The position numbers were made by a program, and so were the translations under genes. Below are positions 47,605 to 58,384 of a stretch of 64,000 nt of DNA, piece after piece (the first letter of the stretch is position 1; every line of letters starts with the position of its first letter). This DNA is from Pseudisothecium myosuroides (lineage: Eukaryota > Streptophyta > Bryopsida > Hypnales > Lembophyllaceae). Below the pieces are notes generated by a model, which ran no database searches, was not told the origin of the DNA, and saw only the letters and a program-made list of their open reading frames with translations. The stretch lies in the NCBI GenBank assembly GCA_951799445.1, contig OX637295.1, forward strand, positions 19,344,001 to 19,408,000. Direction: 5' to 3'.

Positions 47605-48943
47605 GACCTTGGTTCGGTGATAAAAAAAAACAATCAAAACCACTTGGACTCTCTTCCCTTGGGTGTTTTTACACTAAGGCTCGTTTCTTTTTTAAGTGGC
47701 TAAAGGTCTAACTATTAAATGAACCTTGAAGGCTAATGACTAGTTTTTGGACACTAAACTTGGAATTCCAAAACAAATGTTTTGGAAACTAAACTTGGAG
47801 AGAAAAAAATGACAACTTCTAATTTTTTAGGGGGAGAGATTTTTTGGAATAGGCAAAGTCAAAGCTTTGCCGTGCTTTGATAAATCTCCAAATTTCTAAG
47901 ACAACTCAAACTAAACAAAGTCAAAGCTTCGCCATGCTTTGATAAATTTCCAAATTCCTAAAACAACTCAAACTAAGCAAAGTCAAAGCTTCACCATGCA
48001 AAGTGAACATATAGAACCGGGGAACAAGGGAAGCCAAAGTACCACGTCAAGAATTAAATTAGTATCTAACCAAGGCCAAATAACACGTACACACAAACTT
48101 AGGGAAAATTCTCAATTAAGGAGTTCCCACTTTAAGCTTATGCAATAACAATTAGGCACTAGAGGGCCCCCTAAGCGGCATTGCCAAGGTATGGAGGGGG
48201 CGTTCTCTAGGATTAGTACCAAGTAATAAAAACCATGCAAGAGACCCGCTGTCGCAGCACAGGGCATGTAAATTCCCCGTTATACTCACAAAAACCGCTC
48301 TAGAGTATAACTAAGTGACTCTAAAGATCAAACCCAAGAGATCCTGTGAAGTGTTTAACTTTATTAGACGATTAAGCCTGGTCAGTCTCTACTTTCTTAC
48401 TTTTCGGTCCTAGATCTGAAACCGGAAACACCAAAACACCCAAAAAACTATGGACGGAATCTCACTCTATTTCGGTCCTAATAGCTATCCGGCTTCTCAA
48501 ACTACCATAAAACCAGGATCTTCCAACTTTCCGTCCTGGATACCCTCTTGAACCAATCCGGTCCAGTATTTCAACACAAACCCTTACTCCTATCCGGTTT
48601 AGTTTTACCTCTGTTTCACCATCAGAGGGTTCGCCGCTTGCTTTTGAGAGTGGTAGGCCCACCACACCTTCTGTGACTTATAGTGGTTGAAGACCCACTT
48701 TCCTATTATCTATTCTCCTACTCTATTCTGGATCCGGTTTGATCTCTCACAATAGGCCGGATAGCATTCCGGTCCGCAAGTCACACAGAAACCCCCCGTA
48801 CGATCCGCTCATACTACAAAGCGGCCCAAAAGTCCGCGGCAATCAACGCCCGAAAAATCCGGATCGGATCAGCTTAACATCGCCGAGTTGAAACCCCAAT
48901 CCGGTTCTGTTCCTAGTTACCTAAAACAAGAAAATAAAACTAA
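47605..48943. other. 3' side of the minus-strand gene and spacer
   Basis: Near 47860-48000 CAAAGTCAAAGCTT(T/C)GCC recurs three times. From about 48400 the sequence has many CCGG words like the neighbouring gene and is probably its 3' UTR or flank. Confidence 0.4.
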
Positions 48944-51191
48944 CTACTCCACAATTCTAGATCCTACTGTGGGACTCTCCCGTCTTGGATCCAATTCCTC
49001 AAAGACCTCTGCTAAATTCCGGCTCCGATCAGTTCCCTTAGATGGATCTGGTTCACCTGGAATAGGAACACCCCGATCTGATCCAGGCGAGGATCCCAAG
49101 TCGATTGTCTGTGAAGCTGTCTGGGCCCGTACTGCTTCCACCCTCGATTTCTTCGACTCTGGAGTCCTATCCTTTCCATTCCCCGGAATCGATCCTTCCG
49201 TGAACTCTGGGAATGAGAGGTCCGACAAATGTATCGGTACCTCTGTCAACCTTCTGCTACTCTCCTCCATCCGGTCTGCAGCTACCCGTGCCTCCCTTAT
49301 TATCGTTTCCACCTGCTCCTTGGGGGGTGCACTCATTGTATGTATAGCAAACCACGTGCGAACAAGTGGTTTTGAATAAAGTATAATTTCAACCTAAAAT
49401 TTTGAGACTTGTTTAATAAAGACTATAGGTATCTATTGCCACAATTCCCAACTCAAATGATATATTAAAGGATGTCTAAAATAGGTTGAAAAATGACCAA
49501 AAATGGCATGTTTTTCAACTAAAATATTTATAGTGCACACATTTTGATGACCATTACATCAATATTCAATTTAAAATGAGCTTTCTATTGAGAGCTATTT
49601 TTTGGAATTTTTTGTTCATTTTTTAGACAATTTTTTCTTATATAATATAGGGGTATGAAAGTTATTTTTCAGATCTGCAGTGTATCTATTTACTTCAAAT
49701 ATTTGTAACTAATTATCATTAACAAATAAAAATACCAATAATTCAAAACACAAACTTTCAAAGTAGGAAAATCTATTCATATTTTTTTCTTTTCCTTTTA
49801 CTTAAATTTTACAACATAATATAGGGGGTCCAAAATTTTGTTCGCACGTGGTTTGGTATTGATACACTAAGTGCACCCCCCGAGACCTGCTCAGAGAAGT
49901 CCGTGAGAATCTGGACCATCCGGGAACCGGATAGTTTGTTCTCCTTATGAACTTCTTCATCAAATAGCTTTGCCTTGGCGGCAGCCGCTCCGGTCTCCCC
50001 CAGCGTAGCCTTCACTTGCTCCACCAACCTCCGAGCCTCATCCGCCATCGCCTTGGTGGCGGCAGTGTTTTCCTTGACCGCGAACAATTCCGCTTTCAAG
50101 GTGTCATGTTCATCCCGGAGTTTCCGGATCTCCTCCTCCTGCTTCCGGATTTCGAGCGGGTTGGTGATGCAATCTGCCACCTTCTCTGGCAAATGACTGT
50201 CCGGTTTCGCTCCCACCAACACCCCAATTGCTGCTACAATTCTCCGCTTGACCTCCCAATCCGCTCTGATGCCGCAGAGAATGTTGTTAAGGATCTCGAA
50301 CGGATTGTTCGGATCCATTTCCTCCATCGCTGCTTTCCCCTTATCCGGTTTTGGTGCGGAACCGGAAGGCATCCTCCTCTTATTAGGAGAGGTCGTCTTC
50401 TGCCGCTTAATCAAGGGCGGGGGCAGATCCTCCTCCTCTTTGTCTTCCTCTCCATCTGGTTCCGTATCGGAACCCTCCATTAACTCGTCCTCGGACTCGG
50501 ATTCGCCATACTTCAGCATGGTTTCCTGAGTCCTCCAGGTCTTCTCTTCCGTGTCACTTAGAAGCCCCTGGTTGTTGTACAAGTGGAAGATGTAAGGACA
50601 CACGGGGGTGGCCCTACTCTTCTCCACTCTTCGGACCAGCTGAAAGACCAAGTCGGATATAATCCGTGTCCAATCGACTTTCCGATCTCCTCTCAGGGCA
50701 CCAAAAATCGTGTTGGCGAGGGTGATCGTGACCCTCGTTGGCTTTTCCGAATGAAGGATCGGAATGAGGAACTTCAAAAGACGGCGCTCTCGCTCGTCTA
50801 TGTAGTCCTCGACAGCGTATCCGTCCTTCGGGTTCACTGGGCCGTGAAACTTGCCATGGACAAAATCGTCCTTCCAGTTGGCCATCCCGAACTCTCCTGA
50901 CCGGAATCCGTAAACCGCTCTCCACGAATCCTCCGTCCATCGGTGCGGATTTCCTTGATTCGTGTTGTCGAATTGGTTGGACACTTTGCCCAACAACTCC
51001 TTCACCATCCGTTCCTCCCTAAAACCCCAGGGTTTCTCTATTAACCCTTGACAACCCATGGAAGTCAAATTTTCCATGAGCTCTACCTTTTCCGTGTCCT
51101 GAGCAGGTAGGACCGGAACGACTTTCCGAAGCTTAACTTCGGACGCGGGTAGAGTAGATGACCCTGCTCTCTTCCTCCTTAATTGGGGCAT
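48944..51191 (-). pseudogene. Unknown coiled-coil protein family, copy 1, interrupted by a TIR element
   Basis: The reading frame starts at the ATG 51191-51189 (MPQLRRKRAG) and is open to 49887. A 566-bp element (49319-49884) follows, and the frame resumes from 49312 to a stop at 48944. Removing the element plus one target duplication (49313-49886) gives one 557-codon frame. The N-terminal domain (about residues 36-215) has MGCQGLIEKPWGF, SNQFDNTNQG, FLIPILHSEKPTRV, LANTIFGAL and CPYIFHLYN, closely matching the divergent gene at 53122-55020. A Glu/Asp-rich stretch, a basic patch (KRQKTTSPNKRR) and a long coiled coil follow. I cannot name a function. The N-terminal pattern faintly recalls plant transposon-encoded domains. 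Without splicing the protein would end soon after SEQV. An in-frame ATG at 51365 is an alternative start. Confidence 0.75.
49319..49884. mobile_element. 566-bp TIR element with 8-bp target duplication, inside the minus-strand gene
   Basis: Identical 8-bp copies ACCTGCTC flank the element (49311-49318 and 49885-49892). The ends read CTTGGGGGGTGCACTCATTG and, from the other strand, CTCGGGGGGTGCACTTAGTG. The inverted match continues through CAAACCACGTGCGAACAA, about 45 bp in all. The AT-rich interior has no transposase. It belongs to the same family as the 1.5-kb element at 20613-22115. On the gene strand each duplication reads GAGCAGGT, so each border carries a CAG|GT junction. Confidence 0.85.
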
Positions 51192-51414
51192 GGACACCCA
51201 CTCTACCACCTTTCCGCTTTCTACCTCACTCTCTCCTAGCCACACGTCCCGTTTCTCCCTTCTCTCTCCGATCTCAACCGGAATGCGCACCTGCAACACA
51301 CAACAAACACTACAGAGCGCTCCTAAACAAGAAGAAGGCTCAAACGCTAGAAAGAAGGAAGACAATACGAGAAAGCATCTGGGATGAAAGAGGTGTGACT
51401 GAGAAAAGACTAGT

Positions 51415-51424
51415 CCTTATATAG
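51415..51424 (-). promoter_or_regulatory. TATA box of the minus-strand gene
   Basis: On the minus strand CTATATAAGG stands about 225 bp upstream of the chosen ATG. The following TTCTCAGTCACACC resembles TTCAGTCTCTTTTACC upstream of the paralogue on the plus strand, consistent with related start sites. Confidence 0.55.
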
Positions 51425-52841
51425 TCTGACGACCCTAGCTGAGTTATCATGAATATTTCCGGTCCGGTCATTCTAGATCCGGTTCTAACCCTAATCCAGT
51501 CCTAGACCAACTCCGGTTCGGATTCCGTTTCCGTTCCACAGTAACTTTGATCCAGAACAGATCCGGTTCTCTACTAATTCTATTTTCTAACTTATTTTTA
51601 GTTTTCTGCTTTTACCTAATCAGATCCAGTTACCTGGGCATTGGTTTCCGTTCTAATTATTGGTAAACTAAGAAAAACCAAAAATTCATACTGCGACACC
51701 CGCAATAAACCACAACAAGGTAAGTAAAAGCAAGCGTTGAAGGGACCCCAACGTCCTTCAAAGAGAGCTCCAAAAACACCAACAATAAAGCTAAAAAAGC
51801 TTCAAAAACACACAATTTTGGCAACGTGGCTTAAAATGGCCAAAATCCAACTAAATGGACCCAAATTATACAAGGCAGTTCAAAAATGAACCTAAGGGGG
51901 GTTTGTGAGAGGAAAATGAGCCCTTTTATATACATTTCCAAGGGTACTCACCCCCCCCTTTTCCTAAGCCGTAATCTTATCAACTAAGATTTTAATCCTA
52001 ATCTTCAATTTTTGACTTTCTACGCTGGTTCAAACTTCTAACTTTTGGAGATCAACTCCAAATTGAAAATCGATTGCGCCGTTGGCTTCAGAAGGCCATT
52101 TTTAATCTTAGGCAATCCTTACCCCTTAACCAAACTCCAAAAAATGCAACATAATCTACCATTAACTGAACACCAAAACACGGTAAAAATCCAAATCTTG
52201 GAGGTTGACTTTTCTGAGAAAAGTAACTAGCCTAGGTTCTTTAGTAGGTATGGGGGAATATGAAAAGACCTAGCTTTGACCTCATTCCGATTTTGTATGC
52301 TCCCGGTACGCAAGTCAGCTCCACCATAAACTTCAAATTTGCCAATTATCGGGGAATCTTGCCGGTTCGGGTACTTCTGGCTATCGGAATGTCTTGAAAT
52401 TTGGTGGGGCATCTTATTAGCATAAAAGAAACTAATCTAATTTTTAGTGAGATTTTACCGCAGCCTGGGTAATTTCTAGGAATTTTCCATCGTAGGTTCT
52501 GGCGGTTGACCGTCCGAAAGGGCATCTTCTGCAAGTCAGAAAATTCCGAAATTTTTATGGAACCTCTTATGGAATTCCAGAAAGATGTGCAAGCTCCTAT
52601 TTTTACTTTGCACAAAGGTCAGAGGAAAATCAAATTCTGTCTTCTTCTTTTAATTCTGGCAACTAGGAAATTGTGGGAGTACGTATCATCCGGAAAGTCC
52701 CAATTAGCAATTTAGTGGAGATAAAAGTAGCAGAACTTTTTCAATTTTTGCATTTAAATACAAAGTTAGGACTTAGATATTAGAAATAGAAATTAGTTTC
52801 TACGTAGAAAAGATAAAATTCTAAATAGGTTACGCAGTCTA
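51425..52841. other. Spacer between the two divergent paralogues
   Basis: The first 250 bp carry many TCCGG words (for example TCCGGTCCGG near 51460). The middle is AT-richer and has no gene. Open frames at 52045-52715 show no domain. No shared bidirectional promoter is apparent, because 1.9 kb separates the start codons. Confidence 0.45.
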
Positions 52842-52888
52842 CCGGAAACCGTAGCCGGAAAGCCGGAAAGTTCCGGAAAGTTCCGGAT
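52842..52888 (+). repeat. CCGGAAAG direct-repeat cluster upstream of the plus-strand paralogue
   Basis: ACCGGAAA, GCCGGAAA, GCCGGAAAG, TTCCGGAAAG and TTCCGGATC follow one another within 47 bp, about 110 bp before the probable transcription start. Two contain the palindrome TTCCGGA(A). This may be a binding-site cluster or simply an extreme of the regional CCGGA bias. Confidence 0.5.
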
Positions 52889-53121
52889 CGTAGGGACCTA
52901 CCGCCTAGGTTCCGGCTAGGGAACTTACGGGAACGTTTTTGGCGGCGGGAACTTAGGGTTCCGACAGGTACTTAAACCCCACCGCCAGCCTCATTCAGTC
53001 TCTTTTACCCGTGCTCTTCCATGGTGCGTTAGAAGAGAGAAAGAGTGGTGAGTTAGGGCGTGTTAGGGAGAGAAAGGGAGGAAGGTGCCGATTGCACCGG
53101 ATTGTCCTAGCAGTCGGTGAG

Positions 53122-55020
53122 ATGGCGGAAGCAAGTCGATCCCGGAGGTCGGTAGTGACAGCCCGGGGCGTACGTCCGGTTGTCCCATCGGATCCGGAGC
53201 GCCTGAAGGAGTTAGAAGAGGACCTAGAAATCATGGGGTGTTTAGGATTGGTAAAACATCCATGGAACGTCCGGAGTGAAGAGATGATTGATGAGCTGGT
53301 TTCCGGAGTGGGTAATCAGTTCGATTTGACGATTAGGGGTCGATCTAGGGCCTGGACTCCGGAGTTGTGGGCAAAGGCATACTTTACGCCGAGCAGGGGT
53401 TCCGGAATGGCGTCCCGGACGGACACTTACGCCGTGGAGGTATTCCGGAGTCATGCGGATTCCAAGGAAGGGAACACCGCGAGTGATTGTAAGAGTCCCC
53501 GGGATGGACAGTTGTTAGCATTCCTCATCCCTATCTTGTATCCGGAAAAGCCCACCCGGATTACAATGACCGTGGCAAACACTATTTTCGGAGCACTGGG
53601 AGATAGAGAGAATCCGGCTCCCAGGCCGGTCAGCTGGGGAGTGATCATTCACTCCGTAGTGGAAAAGTTAGCGGTCAATATCGCGAATAAGAAGTCAAGT
53701 CCGATTAGCCCCTATCTTTTCCATCTGTATCACTCCGAGGATGCACTGGCCGGACCGGAAATGACCATATACCGGAAGGGCGAGAATTTGTTGAGGTATG
53801 GACTTCCCGCAGAAGATGAACCGGATGAGCTCGAGCCGGATGAAGAGGAACCAGAACCGGAGCAGGCATCACCAAACGTTGGAGGGACGCGCCGGAAATC
53901 GACTGATCGGGGTGCGCGGGGGAAGCAAGAAGCCGAGGAGGTAGAGAAGCCCCGAGAACCACTTCCGGAAACGGATCAGCTAGAGGCCACCATCAAATGG
54001 CTGTTAGCTACCCGGGCACAGAATGAGCGGATGTCGGCGCTGATCCGGCAAATGTGCGAGAAATTGGGTGTGAAGGAAGAAACCCAAATCCTGGTGGCGT
54101 TGGCGGAAAGGCCAGATCCGGAAGCGGAGAAGCAGCTGGAGGACCGGATTCTGACCTTGGAGCAAGAACGGGACCGGTTTCGAGAACAAGCTGCGTGGTC
54201 GGAGAAAGAGAGGATGGCCGCTGAAACAAAGGAGGGAGAAGCCCTCGATCTGGTCCGGAATGTCAGAAGTCTGTTTGACACTCCGGCGGATATTCTTGCC
54301 AGAGCTACACTCTGGAATAATCACATGGTGAAGGATGGTCACGTGGCGGGATCGAAGGTGGTGAGCATCCTTGTGGATTTTGAAGTCCGGATTGAGGGAA
54401 TGCTCAAGGAAGTCCGGCAACTGTTGGGAAACTTGGATCCGCTTGAGGGATTAGACCAAGGCCTTTTTGACCTGGGTCAGGATCTCCAAGAAGGAGGGGC
54501 ACAGAACCAGCCTTCTTCGGCAAAGAGCAAGACAATCGCCGGAACGTCGCAAGCCGGAACAGCATCGGCCCAGAAGAGGAGGTCGCTGGTAAAGCAGTTT
54601 GCGGCCTCAACTCCAGCAAAAGATGTTGTCTTAGGCGTCCCAGCCGGAAGAACTGCGTCCGTAGCAAATCTGTTCCCCGACAGACCGGTGGGTTCTACTT
54701 TCCGGGAACCACCTTTACCCGGAACGGTGTTGAATCCAGCCCGGACGGATCCGGTGAGTTTCACTCACATGCTCCAGCCCTTTCTCCAGACACCGCCACC
54801 GTCCCAGCTCATCGATCTTACTGTTCCGAAACCAAGGGGACGACGGCTACTGAGCGAGACGGACCCGGAATCGGAAGAAGGGGAGACGACTCAATCGGAG
54901 GAGGAAGAGTTGCAGCCTCCCCGGACCAGGTCGAAGACGAAGAACACCCCACCCCAGAAGACAGGTGGATCGCCAGCTCAGGGTGGCACGTCTGTAAAGA
55001 AGGCTAAGAGGAATAAATGA
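53122..55020 (+). CDS. Unknown coiled-coil protein family, copy 2 (intact)
   Basis: A single 632-residue frame starts at ATG 53122 (GAGATGGCGG context, MAEASRSRRS). The frame is open further upstream to 53011, but that part would lie in the leader. Residues about 28-226 form the domain shared with the minus-strand paralogue: MGCLGLVKHPWN, GNQFDLT, WTPELWAKAYF, LAFLIPILYPEKPTRITMT, VANTIFGALG and SPYLFHLYHS. Residues 231-250 are Glu/Asp/Pro-rich, about 300-450 predict a coiled coil containing SKVVSILVDFEVRIEGMLK, and the C terminus is low-complexity and ends in the basic KKAKRNK, a possible nuclear signal. There are no membrane segments. Family function is unknown to me. Codons are strongly biased to CCG, GGA and TCC, matching the regional CCGGA bias. 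Confidence 0.8.
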   Translation: MAEASRSRRSVVTARGVRPVVPSDPERLKELEEDLEIMGCLGLVKHPWNVRSEEMIDELVSGVGNQFDLTIRGRSRAWTPELWAKAYFTPSRGSGMASRTDTYAVEVFRSHADSKEGNTASDCKSPRDGQLLAFLIPILYPEKPTRITMTVANTIFGALGDRENPAPRPVSWGVIIHSVVEKLAVNIANKKSSPISPYLFHLYHSEDALAGPEMTIYRKGENLLRYGLPAEDEPDELEPDEEEPEPEQASPNVGGTRRKSTDRGARGKQEAEEVEKPREPLPETDQLEATIKWLLATRAQNERMSALIRQMCEKLGVKEETQILVALAERPDPEAEKQLEDRILTLEQERDRFREQAAWSEKERMAAETKEGEALDLVRNVRSLFDTPADILARATLWNNHMVKDGHVAGSKVVSILVDFEVRIEGMLKEVRQLLGNLDPLEGLDQGLFDLGQDLQEGGAQNQPSSAKSKTIAGTSQAGTASAQKRRSLVKQFAASTPAKDVVLGVPAGRTASVANLFPDRPVGSTFREPPLPGTVLNPARTDPVSFTHMLQPFLQTPPPSQLIDLTVPKPRGRRLLSETDPESEEGETTQSEEEELQPPRTRSKTKNTPPQKTGGSPAQGGTSVKKAKRNK

Positions 55021-56120
55021 CTATCTAGGGTAGCAGTAATTATAGTTAGGATTCTTACCAGGATGGTAGTCCCGGAACCGGATTTTCCGGATGTGGGTCC
55101 AGTAGTTCCGGACTTTTAGGAGTTAAACGGTTTTGCAGTTTTCCCGGAACGATCTTCAGGGCCGTTGCCTTTTTGCTTTTTAGTTGGCCGTTGGCCGGTT
55201 TTCTGGTGGCCGTTTGGGCTGCCTTTTTGTGGGTTTTTAAGGGCAGGCCGGTTTGTTGGCCTGTCATTCCTTTTTCCTTGTTCATTTAATCTGAAGCATT
55301 CAGGAAAGCACTCGTTGGATTATTCTCTTGCGTATCGCGTCTATAGTCACTTGTGTGGATGTGTAAGTGAGAGTGTGCAAGGGGGAGGAGTCCGGATTCG
55401 TGGACTGCCGGATTAGGCTAAGTGTGTCTTGCAGATGAGTTTTTAGACTTGCGCAGTGAGAAAGTGGCGCCTTTAAAACGCTGGTACGATAATCCGGTGG
55501 AGACCAAGGAGTGGTCCGGAAGCTAGTCCGGAATTCGCAGGGGCGGTTCCGTGCGGAGATAGGCAACCGCCAGAGTAATATTTCCACCCGTCCGGAAGGC
55601 TAGTCAACCTCATGAGCGGTCGAGAGCTAGGAAGTCATTCCCTTAGTTCCGGAAGTCCGGTATCCGTCGTTGTAGTAAGGAGGACCTAACGCTACCCTGT
55701 GTGACCAGCTTTCCGGATAGGCCATCCGGGATGTTGTGAGGATGCCACCCTGTTTACTCAACTAGATCTATTCTTGGGTTGTGTTTTGTTTTATGTTACT
55801 AGAGTTTATGTCAGATACGGAGTGGTGCAGTTCCCTACCCCTCGGAAAGAGCAAGTGAGGAACCCTCTGAGGGTAAAACAAAGGTATCGAAAACCAACTT
55901 GTTAGAAAGACGGAACCGGAAGATTGGATAGAGCCGGATCCGGAAGAGAATCCGGAAAGGAAGTAGTTCCGGAAAAGAGTTTGTGTGTTGAAAGGACCCC
56001 TTTCGAGGTGGTCAAAGTCCGGAAACTTAGAGGTCTCGAGAAACTAATTTTGAAGCAACGTCTGGAATCTCCTGGGACGATAACTTGTGTCATCTTAGCA
56101 CGTTTTTGTTGTTAAAGATA
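55021..56120. other. CCGGA-rich 3' flank of the plus-strand paralogue
   Basis: For about 1 kb beyond the stop codon the density of TCCGGA/CCGGAA words stays high and then drops sharply after about 56000. The small open frames show no domain. It may be a long 3' UTR or part of a larger duplicated unit. Confidence 0.45.
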
Positions 56121-56165
56121 CTTACGCCTAGATTACGCGCACGACAGTTGGAATGTGCTTCTGTT

Positions 56166-56510
56166 AAAAAAAATGGGGAGGGAGTTCACTGAAGGAATGA
56201 AAATTCTGGTCATTCAATTGGGATTCACTTGTGATAAAAAAAATGGGGAGGGAGTGAATTGGTAGGGTGATCTTTTCTATGATGGTTTACGATTCGCTTG
56301 TGTTAAAAAAATTGGGGAGGGAATTCACTGATGGAATGAAACTTTCGGTCATTTAGTCGGGATTCACTTGTGTTAAAAAAAATGGGGAGGGAGTTAATTG
56401 GTGGGGTGATCTTTTTGATGATGAAGTTTGGATACACTTTTGATAAAATAAATTGGGGAGGGAGTTCACTGATGGAATGGAAATTATGATCATTGAGTTG
56501 GGATTTAAAA
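56166..56510. repeat. Tandem repeat of ~70 bp with alternating A and B types
   Basis: Five units centred on ATGGGGAGGGA or TTGGGGAGGGA lie near 56174, 56244, 56313, 56383 and 56454. Units 1, 3 and 5 continue with TTCACTGATGGAATG-like text. Units 2 and 4 continue with AATTGGTGGGGTGATCTTTT-like text, giving a 140-bp higher-order period. Diverged relatives lie at about 59095-59255. Confidence 0.8.
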
Positions 56511-58236
56511 TTTGCAAATCATTAAGTGTTTCATTGTCAAGTGCTATGGGCCATTTATTCCTAAATAATGGTACCGTTGAACGTACAAGGCATCATTGAT
56601 TTGAAGTGCCCAAATGAAAGACATTATTTACATTGAGCCGCCATGCATTCATGATGGAACCGTCCAACGTGTCAAGCATTATTGATTTCAAGTGGCCATT
56701 TGTTGAAATAAAGGGTAATTGTGTTTGCAATCATGACATTTGTCCTCAAGATGCCTTTGAATTTCTATTGAAGGTGTTCAAGAATTATTTGACCTAAATC
56801 TTTTCTCCTTCTTCAACGTGCAATGTCAACCGGATAAGAAATAAACCAATCCTTTTATTGTGGTTGAAAAAACCCAATTGGAACTTCTTTATGAATGGGC
56901 ACAATGTACTTTTTATTTATTTAAAATGTGGAAGTACTACATTGCATTTTTGGAAAAAAATAAACCATTTCATGCACTTAAAAGATGTAAAATAAAATAT
57001 TGATTGATTCTATTCTTAAAGTATGTAGTCATATATGAAAAATAATAATGACCTTAATGCGCTCACGCATTGTACAAGAATGTTCTCATATTATTTTATA
57101 AGTTTAGAAAAAAATTAATTTCATGTTTCCTACAAAATTCATAGCTTCTACGCTTTCACATGGAAAATGGAAATTGAAGAGGACACGGCTTAGAAAAAGA
57201 ACATTTCATTGTTGTTTGGAATCACATAAAAATAGTAAGAATTAAATATGCTCATGAAAGGTACATCTTCAGGCTATTCGTAGCTTCTATAGTTATTTCC
57301 ACTAGCTTTTCTATAAAGGTCATGGCTTCTAGATCTTGAATGTATAAAGTATAAGGAAAGGCTAAAAAACAAATGTAAAAGTCTGACTTGAAATTCCTGA
57401 AATCTTCATGAGGAAGTGTTTAAAAAAGTACAGGTTTACGGTGTTGTTAAATATTTAAAATTTAGAGTATCATTAAATGTAGGCCTCATTTTCCAGATTT
57501 AACAACAGAAATCCTAAATATATATGAAAGACAATAAATGATTAAAAATAAAGCATGCCCTATTAATAGTTAGGGGAACGAAATTCCAAATGTTATGAAA
57601 TGTTTTGGCGACGAGATGAGGAAAAAAAGGCGCAAGTTCCAAATAATCCCTACATGCCTAAACCATGAAGGATTTTAATTCTGGCCCCTAATTTTTGAGC
57701 GTGAAAAAATAGTGAAAATAAGCCATGCCCTGCAATTGCTGGATGTCAATTTTGAAATGGAAGTCTTGAAATATAATGCAAAGCAGACAAGAAAATTAAA
57801 TGTGCAAATTCTAAATAATTTCCACACCAAGAATTTATGAGGCGATGAAATTGAAGTCTCTTATTTATAGTGGCCGACAAAAATAAAATAAAACCACGTT
57901 AGCTAGGCTCAGGTATTTAGGGTACGAAGTTCTAAATTTGATAAAATTTAATGGCAATTGCAGGAAGAAAATAATGTAGAAGAGAGTTGGAAATGTTATG
58001 ATTGAACATTACTTTGAAATTTGTGGCCGCATTACATTTGTTATCCATTTGTTTAAATTTTGTTTAGGAATGCCTAGATGGCGGCCATGCCCTGCATTTT
58101 AGAAAACCATCATTTCGTGACTCATGAAACAAGTGCACGTGGGTATGGAAAACATCATCATGTCAAAGTTAAAAATATTCTTTGCTTCACTTTGCGAAAT
58201 TGTGGCCGCATTCAATTTGTCTTCTCTTTATTTTAA
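56511..58236. other. AT-rich intergenic sequence
   Basis: No gene seen. GTGGCCGCATT followed by TTTGT(T/C)-rich text occurs near 58024 and 58203, just before the 37-bp tandem repeat. Confidence 0.45.
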
Positions 58237-58384
58237 TTTGCTACATCACTTAATATGGTTCTTTTTATTTTAATTTGCTACATCACGTAAGACCGTTCTT
58301 CTTGTTTGAATTTGCTACATCACCTAAGACTGGGTTTTTTTTTTTCATTTGCTACATCACCCAAGAAGTTGCTTGGCAGATTCT
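58237..58384. repeat. Four tandem copies of a 37-bp unit
   Basis: TTTGCTACATCAC recurs at 58237, 58274, 58311 and 58348, exactly 37 bp apart, with (T/C)AAGA(C)-like and T-rich sequence between. Confidence 0.8.

Noticed and set aside
47205..47643. Minus-strand frames of 123 and 142 codons with Leu/Trp/Cys repeats
   Set aside because: Low-complexity products of two minisatellites, with no start context or domain.
50016..50900. Plus-strand frames across the minus-strand coiled-coil gene
   Set aside because: Shadow frames opposite a conserved coding sequence that has a clear paralogue.
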